A stretch of DNA of 64,000 nucleotides from Streptomyces sp. CB02058 (GCF_001905505.1 NZ_LIPG01000004.1:372001-436000); one strand, 5' to 3'; positions 16,393-25,745 are shown, counted from the stretch's first letter. Numbers and translations are program-made. The notes: a model not told the origin generated them from the letters alone.

Positions 16393-18834
16393 TCAGCACG
16401 ACGGATTTCGGCGGGCGGCCAGCAGGAGGGCGATGTCGTCGGGGCGGTCGTCGTCCAGTCCGGCCCGGGCGATCACCCGGTCCGCCGTCTCGGCCAGCGA
16501 CAGACGGCCCGTGTCGGCCAGCGTGCTGCGCAGCCGCTCGATGCCCTCGTCGATGTCCGCGCCCGCCTTCTCCACCAGCCCGTCGGTGAACAGCGCCAGC
16601 ACGGAACCGGGTTCGAGCCGCAGCTCGGTCACGGGATACGACGCGTCGGGGTCGACGCCGAGCACCACGCCGCCCGCCAGGTCCAGCACCTCGGTCGTGC
16701 CGTCGGGGTGCCTGAGCACGGGCTGGGGGTGTCCGGCGCGTACGGCCCTGACGGTGCCGGTGACCGGGTCGAGGAGCACGTAGCAGCAACTGGCGAACTG
16801 ACCGGGATCGAGGCCGATGAGCAGTTGGTTGGTGGCGCTCATGATCTCCTGCGGCTCGTGCCCGGTGAGCGCGAAGGCGCGTACGGCGCTGCGGAGCTGT
16901 CCCATGGTGGCGGCAGCGGCGACTCCGTGGCCCTGGACGTCGCCGATGACCAGGGCGAGTCCGCTTCCGGTCTCGACGACGTCGTACCAGTCGCCGCCGA
17001 TCTCGATGTCCTGGGTGCCCGAGAGATAGCGCCCGATGGTGTCGACCTGGTCGACGACGGGCAGCCGGTGCGGCAGCAGCGCGTCCTGGAGCCCCCGCGC
17101 GAGCGCGGCCTCCGTGTCGTAGCGCTGGGCCCGCTGGAGCGCCTGGGCGATGAGCCCGGCCAGCGCGGTGAGCGCGGTGCGCTCCTCTGGGCTGAAGCCT
17201 CGGGGCTGGTCGAAGCCGAGGATGCACGAGCCGACGGGCCTGCCGGAGGCGATCAGCGGCAGGAAGGCGCGGGCGCCCACATCGGTGTCCAGAGGGATTC
17301 CGGGGTAGGCCTCGGCCAGCTGCTCCATGGACTCGAAGAACAGCGGCCGGCCGGTCGTCAGCGTGTCCACGCCGGGGATGTGCGCGTCGAGGCCGACGCC
17401 GTCGAACCGGTCCAGGAAGCCCAGCGGGAAGCCCGTCTCCCAGGCCATGTGGAGACGCCGCTCGTGCTGGAGGTAGATGGCCAGTTGTCTGCCGCCGAAC
17501 GCGGGAAGGAGCTCCTCGGTGACCACGGCGGAGACCTGGCGCGCGGTGACGGCCTCCGTCAGCGCGATGGCCAGGGCGACCGGCCGGTACAGGACGGCGG
17601 AGCGGTCGGCGGGCGAGCCGAATGCCGCTCCCGCCGGGGTGGCGGATTCGGGCGTGTGCCCGGGCCGCCCGGAGCGGAGGAAGGTGAGGGTGACCCCGTC
17701 CCGGCCGGGGAACATCGCCACGGAGAGCCACTGCTTCGGGTTGCGGCGGGCGAGGAAGTAGACGGGGGCGTCGGAGAACAGGGCGGCCCTGTGGTGGTCC
17801 TCGTAGGCCGGGTTCGCGAGCCATGGCAGGGCCTCCCACAGGATCCGGCCCGCCAGCTCCGCCCTGGGACGCTCAAGGATCTTCTCGGCCCTGCGGTTGA
17901 CGTAGGTGATCCTGCCGGTCCGGTCGAGGGAGAGCATGCCTCGCGGGACCCGGTCGGCCGCCTCGGGGACGACGGGCTCCGCTCCCGGGTCGAGCAGGAG
18001 ACCGGCCACCCGGTGGCCGTTCTCCCCGCGGCCGGTGAGTTCGACCACCAGCGGACGGCTGTCGGGGCCCCAGAGCCGCATGCGGCGCACATGGGGCTCC
18101 GCCGAGCGCGCGGCCCGGTGCCCGAGGGCCCACAGCCCGTAGACGTCGTCCGGCAGCAGCCCGGCCGTCAGCTCCTCCATGGTGTGCACCGCGGGCGCGG
18201 TGCTCACGTGGCCCAGGATGGCGTGCGCCTCCTCGTCCGCGGTGACGGCCCCGCTGTCGACGTCCCACTCGAAGCGTCCGATCCGCAGCGGGCGCGCGGT
18301 GTCCGCCGGCAGCCGCAGAAGCCGGGGCTCGCCCTCCCATTCGACCGGGTGCCCGTCCCGTTCCAGGGCGGCGAGGTCCTCGCCGAGCCGTTCCGCGAGT
18401 TCCTCCATGCGGCGCCGGTCGGCGCCGCCGACCGGTACCCCTCTGGTGGCGTAGCGCAGCACGACGAGGACGCCCAGGGGGGTGCCTCCTCCGACGACGG
18501 GGACGCAGAGCGATCCGAAGGGGAACGGCAGGCCCGCCATCAGCTGCGGGAAGCGGCGCATGGTCTCCTCGGCGTCGCCGAGGTACACCGGATGGCCCGA
18601 GCGGTAGGCCTCGGCCACCGGGAAGGGCCGGTTCACATGCATGCGCGACCAGGGCCGCAGCAGCGGGCCGGGCAGCCCCGCGAGCACCGCCAGCATCAGG
18701 AGGTCGGGGGTGCGGGTGCGGAGATAGACGCCGCCGCCGTACCCCCCGACGGCGTCGACAGCGCTCACCACGGCCTGGGCGAGCGCCAGCGACAGTCCGT
18801 CGGGCGTGCGGCTGCCATCGGGGCTCCAGGTCAC
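16393..18834 (-). CDS. PP2C (SpoIIE/RsbU-type) phosphatase with GAF and PAS sensors
   Basis: From GTG 18834 the product is 813 residues. The order is an N-terminal GAF-like sensor (about 20-180), a short PAS-like region, a PAS domain with LSLDRTGRITYVNRRAEKIL (about 295-390), a second GAF (about 430-580) and a C-terminal SpoIIE phosphatase (about 590-810). The phosphatase metal sites are visible: IGGDWYD, GDVQGHG, FTDGLVE and RPDDIALL. Such proteins dephosphorylate anti-sigma antagonists and release stress sigma factors. The ribosome site is weak and the start is chosen because other frames stop nearby. No partner anti-sigma gene is adjacent. The PfkB kinase gene ends 57 nt upstream on the same strand. 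Confidence 0.85.
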   Translation of the reverse strand: MTWSPDGSRTPDGLSLALAQAVVSAVDAVGGYGGGVYLRTRTPDLLMLAVLAGLPGPLLRPWSRMHVNRPFPVAEAYRSGHPVYLGDAEETMRRFPQLMAGLPFPFGSLCVPVVGGGTPLGVLVVLRYATRGVPVGGADRRRMEELAERLGEDLAALERDGHPVEWEGEPRLLRLPADTARPLRIGRFEWDVDSGAVTADEEAHAILGHVSTAPAVHTMEELTAGLLPDDVYGLWALGHRAARSAEPHVRRMRLWGPDSRPLVVELTGRGENGHRVAGLLLDPGAEPVVPEAADRVPRGMLSLDRTGRITYVNRRAEKILERPRAELAGRILWEALPWLANPAYEDHHRAALFSDAPVYFLARRNPKQWLSVAMFPGRDGVTLTFLRSGRPGHTPESATPAGAAFGSPADRSAVLYRPVALAIALTEAVTARQVSAVVTEELLPAFGGRQLAIYLQHERRLHMAWETGFPLGFLDRFDGVGLDAHIPGVDTLTTGRPLFFESMEQLAEAYPGIPLDTDVGARAFLPLIASGRPVGSCILGFDQPRGFSPEERTALTALAGLIAQALQRAQRYDTEAALARGLQDALLPHRLPVVDQVDTIGRYLSGTQDIEIGGDWYDVVETGSGLALVIGDVQGHGVAAAATMGQLRSAVRAFALTGHEPQEIMSATNQLLIGLDPGQFASCCYVLLDPVTGTVRAVRAGHPQPVLRHPDGTTEVLDLAGGVVLGVDPDASYPVTELRLEPGSVLALFTDGLVEKAGADIDEGIERLRSTLADTGRLSLAETADRVIARAGLDDDRPDDIALLLAARRNPSC

Positions 18835-18890
18835 ACAGCCAGGATGCGCACCCGCCCCCGGGCGCGCATGTCCACGGCCGTCGCTCCCCC

Positions 18891-19808
18891 TCAGGTTCCG
18901 GCGGGCACGGAGGGTTCCGTGCCCGCCCGCGCGCAGACCGATGCGGCGGCCCGGGAGGCGAAGGACAGCATGTCCCGCAGGGTGCCGGGGTCCGGGCTCG
19001 CGGTGAGGGAGCCGAGGGCGCTCATGCGGCTCAGCAGGCCGGCGGCGAACGCGTCCCCGGCGCCGATCGTGTTGACGACCTCGACGGGCACCGCGTCGAC
19101 GGACACGGGCGGCGCCGTCGCCGTGTACGCGGTGCTGCCCCGGGCGCCCCTGGTCAGGACGACCAGCCGCCCGCACGCCGCCAGCCTCCGGCAGGTGTCC
19201 TCCGGGCGGTCCCCCGGCCACAGCCGCTCCAGGTCCTCGTCGCTGGCCTTCACGACGTGTGCGAGGCCGCACAGCGCGCGCAGGACCGCCGAACCGTCGT
19301 CCTCGCCCAGGGTGCGGTCCCTGCGGACGTTGGGGTCCACCACGAGGAGGGAGCGGGACGCCGCGGCCTCGGCTGTCGCCCGGACGACCGCGGCCGCCGG
19401 GTCCACCACGGCCGCGAGCCCGCCGACGTACACGGCGCCGAACCGGGAGGTCTGCGCGGAGAGGTCCGGCAGCCGGAAGGTGGCCGTGTCCTGGAGGTGG
19501 AAGTGGTAGCCCGTGCCCCCCGCGCCCGGCTCCGCGACGGCCAGCGCCGTGGGCAGGCCGGAGCGTGCGCACAGGGTGAGGTCGGCCCCGGCCTCCCGCA
19601 GCCGCTCCTCGATCGTCCGGGCGAATCCGTCGCCGCCGATGCCGCCCGCGAACACGGTCGGGATGCCGAGCCTCGCCAGCCCGACGGCGACGTTGGCCGG
19701 CGCCCCGCCGAACTGTGCGGTCCGTACGCCGCCGTCCCCGTCCACCGGTACGAGGTCGATGAGGGCCTCGCCGAGCACCAGCACGGGGCGGGGCCGCCCG
19801 CCCGTCAC
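18891..19808 (-). CDS. PfkB-family carbohydrate kinase (fructokinase-like)
   Basis: The 305-residue protein starts at GTG 19808, which overlaps the dehydrogenase stop by 4 bp. PfkB signatures are GEALIDLVP (N terminus), GGAPANVAVGLARLG (about residues 34-48) and the C-terminal VVNTIGAGDAFAAGLLSRM with the catalytic Asp (about 254-272). It would phosphorylate a ketose made by the preceding dehydrogenase, such as fructose from sorbitol or mannitol. It is the last gene of the five-gene ABC operon (24007 to 18891). That context supports fructokinase, but ribokinase-like specificity for another sugar is not excluded. Confidence 0.9.
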   Translation of the reverse strand: MTGGRPRPVLVLGEALIDLVPVDGDGGVRTAQFGGAPANVAVGLARLGIPTVFAGGIGGDGFARTIEERLREAGADLTLCARSGLPTALAVAEPGAGGTGYHFHLQDTATFRLPDLSAQTSRFGAVYVGGLAAVVDPAAAVVRATAEAAASRSLLVVDPNVRRDRTLGEDDGSAVLRALCGLAHVVKASDEDLERLWPGDRPEDTCRRLAACGRLVVLTRGARGSTAYTATAPPVSVDAVPVEVVNTIGAGDAFAAGLLSRMSALGSLTASPDPGTLRDMLSFASRAAASVCARAGTEPSVPAGT

Positions 19809-20794
19809 GGCTCGACCACGATCTTGCGGCCGATGCCCGCCTTGAAGCGGTCGATGGCCTGGGGGTACCGGTCGAGCGGCATCCGGTCGCTGATGAACAC
19901 GGCCGGGTCGAGGACCCCGGTGGCGAAGAGCGCGGCAGCGCGTTCGTAGCTGTGCAGGACGGCCATCGAGCCGGTGATGGTGATCTCCTGGTTGTAGATG
20001 CGGTACGGCTCGATGACGGCCGTGGTCGCGTAGTCCGCGACCCCGAACTGGAGGAAGGTGCCGCCCTTGGCGACGCGCCCCAGGCCGTCCTGGATGGCGG
20101 CCGCGTTGCCCGTCGCGTCGATCACGACGTCCCAGCCGCCGGGCCGGTCGAGCTCGTCGGCCCCGGCCGCCGACCGGGAGCAGCCGAGGAGCCCGGCCGT
20201 GGCGAGGCGTTCGGGGTTGACGTCCAGGACGTCGACGCCCGCCGCGCCGGTGCGCTTGGCGAGCTCCAGCATCATCAGCCCCATGGTTCCGGAGCCGTAG
20301 ATGAGCACCTCGGCGCCGAGGGTGCTGTTCAGTACGTCGTAGCCCCGCACCGCGCAGGAGAGCGGCTCGATCAGGGCCGCGTCCTTCACGTCGATGTGCT
20401 CGGGCAGCTTGACGCAGTTGGCCACGGGGGCGACCGCGTACTCGGCGGCGCCGCCCGCCACGGTGACGCCGATGGCGGCCCAGCGCTCGCAGAGGTTGCC
20501 GCGCCCGATGCGGCAGTACCGGCACTCGTGGCAGTGCAGGGAGGGGTCGACGGCCACCCGGTCGCCGACGGCCAGCTCCGTGACGTCCCGGCCGACGCCG
20601 ACGATCTCCCCGGCGAACTCATGGCCCGGGACGATGGGCAGGGTGGGCGCGAACTCGCCCTGGAGGATGTGGAGATCGGTGCCGCAGAGCCCGCAGGAGG
20701 CGACGGAGACGACGACGTCGCGGGGGCCGGGGGCCGGGTCGGGGACGGTGGTGACGGAGATCCTGCCGGGGGCTTCGACGATCGCTGCCCGCAT
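19805..20794 (-). CDS. Zinc-dependent medium-chain dehydrogenase, polyol (sorbitol/iditol) type
   Basis: The 329-residue MDR protein has catalytic-zinc residues in CGLCGTDLH and GHEFAGEIVGVG, and a structural-zinc cluster in CHECRYCRIGRGNLC (about residues 93-107). It has an NAD site YGSGTMGLMMLELAKRTGA (about 171-190). The Asp after the Rossmann turn (VDVLDVNPER) suggests NAD(H). It resembles L-iditol/sorbitol dehydrogenases and threonine-dehydrogenase relatives that oxidise polyols to ketoses. TAATG overlap with the permease stop indicates coupling. With the PfkB kinase it completes polyol uptake, oxidation and phosphorylation. Confidence 0.9.
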   Translation of the reverse strand: MRAAIVEAPGRISVTTVPDPAPGPRDVVVSVASCGLCGTDLHILQGEFAPTLPIVPGHEFAGEIVGVGRDVTELAVGDRVAVDPSLHCHECRYCRIGRGNLCERWAAIGVTVAGGAAEYAVAPVANCVKLPEHIDVKDAALIEPLSCAVRGYDVLNSTLGAEVLIYGSGTMGLMMLELAKRTGAAGVDVLDVNPERLATAGLLGCSRSAAGADELDRPGGWDVVIDATGNAAAIQDGLGRVAKGGTFLQFGVADYATTAVIEPYRIYNQEITITGSMAVLHSYERAAALFATGVLDPAVFISDRMPLDRYPQAIDRFKAGIGRKIVVEP

Positions 20795-21690
20795 TATTTC
20801 ACTGCTCCGAGAGACAGGCCCTGGACGAGTTTGTCCTGGGCGGCGTAGCCGGCGGCGAGCACCGGCAGGGACACGACGACGGACGCGGCACACAGCTGGG
20901 CCAGGAACAGGCCCTGGCTGGTGACGAATCCGGTGAGGAAGACGGGTGCGGTCTGGGCGACGACGCCGGTGAGCACCCGTGCGAAGAGCAGCTCGTTCCA
21001 GCTGAAGATGAAGCAGATCAGGGCGGTGGCGGCGATGCCGGGCGCGGCCATCGGTGCGACGACCCGGGCCAGGACGGTCGGCAGCCTCGCGCCGTCGACC
21101 TGGGCGGCCTCGATCACGGAGACGGGGACGTCCGACAGGAAGGACTGCATCATCCAGACCGCGATCGGCAGGTTCATCGAGGTGTAGAGCAGGACGAGCA
21201 GCCAGATGTTGTCCAGCATCCCGGCGTTCTTGGCGAACAGGTAGACGGGCAGGAGTCCCGCGACGACGGGCAGCATCTTCGTGGAGAGGAAGAAGAACAT
21301 CACGTCGGTCCACTTGCGGACGCGCCGGATGGACAGGGCGTACGCCGCCGGAAGCGCCAGCAGGAGGGTCAGCAGCGTGGAGAAGACGGACGCGCCGAGC
21401 GAGTTGAGCAGCGGCGGCCACGGGGTGACGCCGGTGTCGGCGCCGAAGAAGGCCCGGTAGCCGTCGAGGGTGAGCGGCGCGAAGAGGGACGGCGGGTTGG
21501 TGGCCGCGTCCGGCTCCGCGTGCAGCGAGGTCAGCAGCATCCACAGCGCGGGCAGGCAGAAGGCGAGTCCGGCCGCCCAGGCCAGCAGACCGAGCGCCGC
21601 GGAGCGCCGTCTGGCCGTTCGCAGGACGCGTCGCGCGGACGGGGCGGGCGCGGGGACGGTGGCGGTGGCGGTGGCGGTGGCGGTGGTCAT
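20794..21690 (-). CDS. Carbohydrate ABC transporter permease (MalG type)
   Basis: The 298-residue inner-membrane protein has six predicted helices. Its EAA loop is EAAQVDGARLPTVLARVVAPMAAPG (about residues 187-211), which contacts the ATPase. The extreme N terminus is a run of alternating Thr and Ala, encoded by a GGCGGT hexamer repeat (21661-21686). It overlaps the upstream permease gene by ATGA and the dehydrogenase gene by 1 bp. No ATPase gene is present in the operon, so a shared MsiK-type ATPase is likely, as in other Streptomyces sugar systems. Confidence 0.92.
   Translation of the reverse strand: MTTATATATATVPAPAPSARRVLRTARRRSAALGLLAWAAGLAFCLPALWMLLTSLHAEPDAATNPPSLFAPLTLDGYRAFFGADTGVTPWPPLLNSLGASVFSTLLTLLLALPAAYALSIRRVRKWTDVMFFFLSTKMLPVVAGLLPVYLFAKNAGMLDNIWLLVLLYTSMNLPIAVWMMQSFLSDVPVSVIEAAQVDGARLPTVLARVVAPMAAPGIAATALICFIFSWNELLFARVLTGVVAQTAPVFLTGFVTSQGLFLAQLCAASVVVSLPVLAAGYAAQDKLVQGLSLGAVK
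21661..21686. repeat. Short GGCGGT hexamer repeat in permease start
   Basis: Four GGCGGT units plus GG code for the Thr-Ala run right after the permease start codon. This is a slippage-prone microsatellite, in frame because the unit is six bases. Confidence 0.8.
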
Positions 21691-22652
21691 GCTCGGTTCG
21701 CCTCCTCACTGAAGAGGGACGAGACGGTCCGGAGCGCGAAGGTGGCGATGACGATCGTGCCGATCACCACCACGACTCCCGCGGCGGACGCCAGTCCGTA
21801 TTCGTGGGCCTGGTAGAAGGTCTGGTAGATCGTGTACGGGAGGTTGGCGGTGCCGAGGCCTCCGGCGGTGAGGGTGAACACCGCGTCGAAGTTCTGCACG
21901 ATGTAGACGGCGCCGAGCAGGACGCCGAGTTCGAGGTATCTGCGCAGGTGCGGCAGGGTCAGGTAGCGGAAGGTCTGCCAGGCGCTCGCGCCGTCCAGCC
22001 GCGCGGCCTCGACGACCTCGGCGGGCCGGCTCTGGAGCCCGGCGAGCAGGATCAGCATCATGAACGGCGTCCACTGCCACACGAGTGCGGCGATGACGGC
22101 GAGCAGCGGCATGTCCGCGATCCAGTCGGGCTGGCTCGGGGTGGTGTCGCCGAAGAGCTCGCCGACCCAGCTCAGCGCGCCGTTGAGCAGGCCGTACTCC
22201 GGGTTGTAGAGCGCGTGCTTCCACAGGAGCGCGGCGGAGACGGGCACGATCAGGAACGGCGTGATGAGCAGGGTGCGGACCATGCCGCGGCCGAAGAACG
22301 TGCGGTCCAGGAGCAGCGCGAGGGCCAGCCCGATGACGACGGTGGCGATGACCACGCCCGCGGTCAGCAGGATCGTGGTGAGCACCGAGTCGCGCAGCGC
22401 GGCGTCGGTGAAGACGGAGGCGTAGTTGTCGAGCCCGTTGAAGGCGCGCTTCTCGGGGCTGAGGGAGTTCCAGTCGAAGAGGGAGATCACCAGGGTCGCC
22501 ACGAAGGGCAGCTGGGTCACCACGATCAGGAAGACCAGTGCGGGCAGCAGGGGCGCCCTGGTGGCCCAGGCCCGGGGCCCGCTCCTCCGGCGGGCCGGGG
22601 CTCCGGGTGGCCGGGGTGGTGACTGCGGGGTGGTGCCGACTGCTGTGGTCAT
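21687..22652 (-). CDS. Sugar ABC transporter permease (MalF/UgpA type)
   Basis: The 321-residue protein starts at ATG 22652, overlapping the binding-protein stop codon (ATGA). It has a Pro/Arg-rich cytoplasmic N terminus and six membrane helices. The EAA motif is EAARLDGASAWQTFRYLTLPHLRR (about residues 215-238). Together with the MalG-type protein it forms the membrane channel. Close homologues occur in sorbitol/mannitol (SmoF/MtlF-like) and other polyol importers. Confidence 0.92.
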   Translation of the reverse strand: MTTAVGTTPQSPPRPPGAPARRRSGPRAWATRAPLLPALVFLIVVTQLPFVATLVISLFDWNSLSPEKRAFNGLDNYASVFTDAALRDSVLTTILLTAGVVIATVVIGLALALLLDRTFFGRGMVRTLLITPFLIVPVSAALLWKHALYNPEYGLLNGALSWVGELFGDTTPSQPDWIADMPLLAVIAALVWQWTPFMMLILLAGLQSRPAEVVEAARLDGASAWQTFRYLTLPHLRRYLELGVLLGAVYIVQNFDAVFTLTAGGLGTANLPYTIYQTFYQAHEYGLASAAGVVVVIGTIVIATFALRTVSSLFSEEANRA

Positions 22653-24007
22653 CGGTACTCCTTGGCGACCTGTTCGGCCAGCTCCTGGGACGTGGCCAGC
22701 GCCTTGTCGACGGACTGGCGGCCGGCGATGGCCGCGCTGATCTCCTGCGCGACCCTGGTGCCGAGATCGGTGAACTCGGGGATGCCCACGAACTGGATTC
22801 CGGGTACCGGGCGCGGCTGGGTGCCGGGGTTCTTCGGGTCGGCGCCGGCGATGGCCTGCTCGGTGACGTCCGCGAAGGCGCCCGCGGCCTTCAGGTATTC
22901 CGGGTTGTCGTACGTGGAGGCCCGTTTGCCGGCGGGTGCGTTGGACCATCCGCTGGTCTCCCCGACGAGTGACTCGTACTCCTTGCTGGAGGCCCAGGAG
23001 ACGAACTTCCAGGCGTCGTCGGCCTTCCTGGACGCCTTCTGGACGCCCCATGCCCAGGTGTAGAGCCATCCCGAGCTCTTGGTCCTCTCGACCGGCGCGG
23101 GGACGTAGCCGACCTTCCCCTTGACCGGTGAGCCCGCGGCCTCCAGCGAGCCGGCGCCCGCCGTGGCGTCGTACCACATGGCGGTCTTGCCCTGGGTCAT
23201 GTTGTTGAGGCACTCGGCGTACCCGGACTGGGAGGCGCCGCGCTCGCCGTGCTTGCGCACGAGGTCGACGTAGAACTTCGTGGCCTTCTTGAACTCGGGT
23301 GAGGTGAGCTGCGGTTTCCAGTCCTCGGTGAACCAGGTGCCGCCCATGGTGTTGACGACGGTGGTGAGCGGGGCGACGAGCTCGCCCCAGCCGGGCAGTC
23401 CACGCAGGCAGATGCCCTTCATCCCGGGCTCGGCGCCGTCGGCCCGGGCGGCGAGTGAGGCGACCTGTTCCCAGGTCGGGTGGGCGGGCATCTCCAGCCC
23501 TTTCGCCTCGAAGACGTCCTTGCGGTACATCAGGAAGGACGACTCGCCGTAGAAGGGCTGGGCGTAGAGCCTGCCCTCGGCGGTGAGCGACTCCCGCAGG
23601 GGTTCGAGGATGTCGTCCTGGTCGAAGGCGGTGTCCTGCGCGGCGTAGTCGTCGAGCGGATGCAGCCAGTCGTTCCTCGCGAAGAAGGGGACCTCGAAGT
23701 TGCTGATGGTGCCGACGTCGTACTGGCCCGCCTGGTTGGAGAAGTCCTGACTGATCTTGTCCCGCACGTCGTTCTCGGGGAGCACCGTGAAGTGGACCTT
23801 GATGCCGGTCTCCTCGGTGAAGTGCTCGGCGGTGAGCTTCTGCAGTTCGAGCATCTGCGGGTTGTTGACCATGAGTACGTTGAGTGCGTCACCCCCTCCG
23901 AAGGCGGTGCCGCCCGCTCCCGCGCATCCGGCGGTGACCAGGGCCATCGCTGCTGTGCCCGCGACCGCACGCACGCGGATCCCACGGCGTCGTTGCTGGT
24001 GGGGCAT
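22649..24007 (-). CDS. Extracellular solute-binding lipoprotein, polyol/sugar ABC importer
   Basis: The 452-residue precursor has an Arg-rich N region, a hydrophobic core and lipobox VTAGC (Cys at about residue 28). It is therefore anchored to the outer face of the membrane. The mature part is a family-1 binding protein: LNVLMVNNPQMLELQKLTAEHFTEETGIKV, FYGESSFLMYRKDVFEAKGL, and GWLYTWAWGVQKASRKADDAWKFVSW. The protein architecture and operon partners (zinc dehydrogenase and PfkB kinase) point to sorbitol, mannitol or a similar polyol. AGGAGAACAACTT precedes the ATG. The gene heads the operon and is 171 nt from the upstream DeoR gene. Confidence 0.9.
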   Translation of the reverse strand: MPHQQRRRGIRVRAVAGTAAMALVTAGCAGAGGTAFGGGDALNVLMVNNPQMLELQKLTAEHFTEETGIKVHFTVLPENDVRDKISQDFSNQAGQYDVGTISNFEVPFFARNDWLHPLDDYAAQDTAFDQDDILEPLRESLTAEGRLYAQPFYGESSFLMYRKDVFEAKGLEMPAHPTWEQVASLAARADGAEPGMKGICLRGLPGWGELVAPLTTVVNTMGGTWFTEDWKPQLTSPEFKKATKFYVDLVRKHGERGASQSGYAECLNNMTQGKTAMWYDATAGAGSLEAAGSPVKGKVGYVPAPVERTKSSGWLYTWAWGVQKASRKADDAWKFVSWASSKEYESLVGETSGWSNAPAGKRASTYDNPEYLKAAGAFADVTEQAIAGADPKNPGTQPRPVPGIQFVGIPEFTDLGTRVAQEISAAIAGRQSVDKALATSQELAEQVAKEYR

Positions 24008-24149
24008 AAGTTGTTCTCCTGTATCGGTCGTAGCGGCTCATGGGTCGGTACCTGTGCCCTTCGCGGCTCTCCTGACGGTCTCCGGGCATGGCGGGGCTGC
24101 CCTCCGGCCTCCTGGGCGGGGCGGGAAGGTGAGCGGGGATCGGTCGGGG

Positions 24150-24169
24150 GCGGCGGCGGGGGCCGCCGC
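24150..24169 (-). terminator. Possible GC hairpin between DeoR gene and ABC operon
   Basis: GCGGCGG and CCGCCGC flank a short G-rich loop, 10-29 nt past the DeoR stop. The arms are short and low in complexity, so this is a weak call. Confidence 0.35.
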
Positions 24170-24178
24170 CGTGCGGGA

Positions 24179-24940
24179 TCAGACGCGGATGACGTTCGGG
24201 CCGAGGAGGGAGTAGCGCTGGGCCTCCGCCGACGGCAGCCCGGTGTCGGTGACGACGGTCTCGAAGTCGTCGACGCCTGCGAAGCGGCAGAAGCTCACCG
24301 CACCGAATTTCGTGTGGACGCCGGCGAAGACCCGGCGGCGGGCGCTGCGCATGGCCTGTGCCTTGACCTCGCACACCGCCGGGTCCGGGGTGGTCAGCCC
24401 GTACTGCCGGGAGATTCCGTTCGCGCCGACGTACGCGAGGTCGATGACGAAGCCGGCGAGCATACGGGTCGCCCAGTGGTCGACCGTGGCCATGGTGCTG
24501 CCCCGCAGGCGCCCGCCGAGCAGGAGCACCGCCGTCTTCTCGGCGTCCGCGAGGACGGTCGCCACGGCCAGGGAAGCGGTGACCACGGTCAGCGGCCGGT
24601 CGCGCGGGAGGGCTTCGGCGATGAGCTGGGGGGTGAAGCCCTCGTCGACGAACACCGTCTCCGCGTCGCCCAGGAGGTCGGCGGCGGCCTTCGCGATCCG
24701 GGACTTCTGCGGCACGTGATGCGTGGTGCGCATCGCGAGCGTCGTCTCGAACCCCGCGCTCTCGACCGGGTACGCACCGCCGTGGGTACGCCGTACGAGA
24801 CCGTGCTCCTCCAGGGTGTGCAGATCGCGCCTGATCGTCTCCTTGGCCACCTGGAACCGTTCGGCCAGCCGGTTCACGTCGACCGAACCGTCCTGCCGGG
24901 CGGCTTCCAGAATTCCTCGTCGGCGTGCCTCGGTGCCCAC
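24179..24940 (-). CDS. DeoR/GlpR family transcriptional repressor
   Basis: The 253-residue protein starts at GTG 24940 after AGGGATGGTGTC. The N-terminal DeoR HTH is RRRGILEAARQDGSVDVNRLAERFQVAKETIRRDLHTLEEHGLVRRTHGGAYP (about residues 6-58). The DeoRC sugar-phosphate sensor domain (about 75-235) contains FVDEGFTPQLIAEALP and DLAYVGANGISRQYGLTTPD. Regulators of this type are released by phosphorylated sugars, which fits the PfkB kinase in the downstream operon it probably controls. The leader contains a perfect 10-bp hairpin at 24971-24999. Confidence 0.92.
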   Translation of the reverse strand: MGTEARRRGILEAARQDGSVDVNRLAERFQVAKETIRRDLHTLEEHGLVRRTHGGAYPVESAGFETTLAMRTTHHVPQKSRIAKAAADLLGDAETVFVDEGFTPQLIAEALPRDRPLTVVTASLAVATVLADAEKTAVLLLGGRLRGSTMATVDHWATRMLAGFVIDLAYVGANGISRQYGLTTPDPAVCEVKAQAMRSARRRVFAGVHTKFGAVSFCRFAGVDDFETVVTDTGLPSAEAQRYSLLGPNVIRV

Positions 24941-25292
24941 GACACCATCCCTGCGCTAGTGCGGATCTGCCGTGGGCCCGGCGTCCGTTCGGGCCCACGC
25001 ATCGTTTGTACAAGCAGCATCGGCTGTTGGACCAGCGTCTTCGCGCCACGGGCTGTGCCCGTTCGTGCCCGAATCTCCTCGGGGTCCCGCGCTGGTGGTC
25101 CGCGTGACGGGGGTGGCGGGACGGCCCGGCTGTGCCCGCTTCGCCGATGACCGTGCCCGTTTGCCGCCCGAACGGTGCTCACACGGGCCCGGACCGCGCA
25201 CCGGGAAGGCCGGCATCCGTGAGCGGGGACCCAGGGTGGACGTGGGCGGGAGCGCGCGGAATGCCGTGGCGGTCAAGGAAGTTGACCACGGC
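24941..25292. other. Divergent intergenic region with a perfect hairpin
   Basis: This stretch lies between the DeoR (minus) and PPOX (plus) genes. It contains CGTGGGCCCG (24971-24980) and its exact complement (24990-24999) around a 9-nt loop, inside the DeoR leader. Whether it is an operator, attenuator or relic terminator is unknown. No gene is visible in the remaining 290 bp. Confidence 0.5.
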
Positions 25293-25745
25293 ATGACTCA
25301 AGGACCAGCACCTCGCGCCCTGTCCGACGCAGCCCTCTCCGAGCTGCTCGCACGGCAGCAGTTCGGCACGCTCGCCACCGTCAGGAAGAGCGGACACCCG
25401 CACCTGACCACCATGCTCTACAGCTGGGACCCCGAGGCCCGCGTGGTGCGGCTGTCCACCACGGCCGACCGCGTCAAGATCCAGCACGTGCGGCGCGACC
25501 CGCACGCGGCGCTGCATGTCCAGGGTGACGACGTCTGGTCGTTCGCCGTCGCCGAGGGCACGGCGGAGGTGTCCGCGATCACGACGGCTCCCGGCGACGC
25601 GGTCGGCCGGGAGCTGCTGTCGATGATCCCGACGGCCGCGAAGCCCGAGGACGAGGACGCGTTCTTCGAGCAGCTGGTCGCCGAGCGCAGGATCGTCATC
25701 CGGCTGAGGGTGGAGCGGCTGTACGGGACGGCCTTGGACGTTTAG
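25293..25745 (+). CDS. PPOX-class F420-dependent or FMN-binding protein
   Basis: The 150-residue protein has the split-barrel pyridoxamine-oxidase-like fold: LLARQQFGTLATVRKSGHPHLTTMLYSWDPEARVVRLSTTADRVKIQHVRRDPHAALHV (about residues 17-76), then AVAEGTAEVSAIT. This pattern is typical of actinobacterial TIGR03618-type F420H2-dependent reductases or FMN proteins. No substrate can be named. ATG 25293 is chosen because the family starts about 15 residues before the LSDAALSELL helix. A bulged hairpin terminator follows. Confidence 0.8.
   Translation: MTQGPAPRALSDAALSELLARQQFGTLATVRKSGHPHLTTMLYSWDPEARVVRLSTTADRVKIQHVRRDPHAALHVQGDDVWSFAVAEGTAEVSAITTAPGDAVGRELLSMIPTAAKPEDEDAFFEQLVAERRIVIRLRVERLYGTALDV

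Noticed and set aside
18895..19572. N-terminal extension of the PP2C phosphatase into the PfkB gene
   Set aside because: That open frame is antisense-like shadow over a clear PfkB gene in another frame of the same strand; GTG 18834 fits the GAF domain start.
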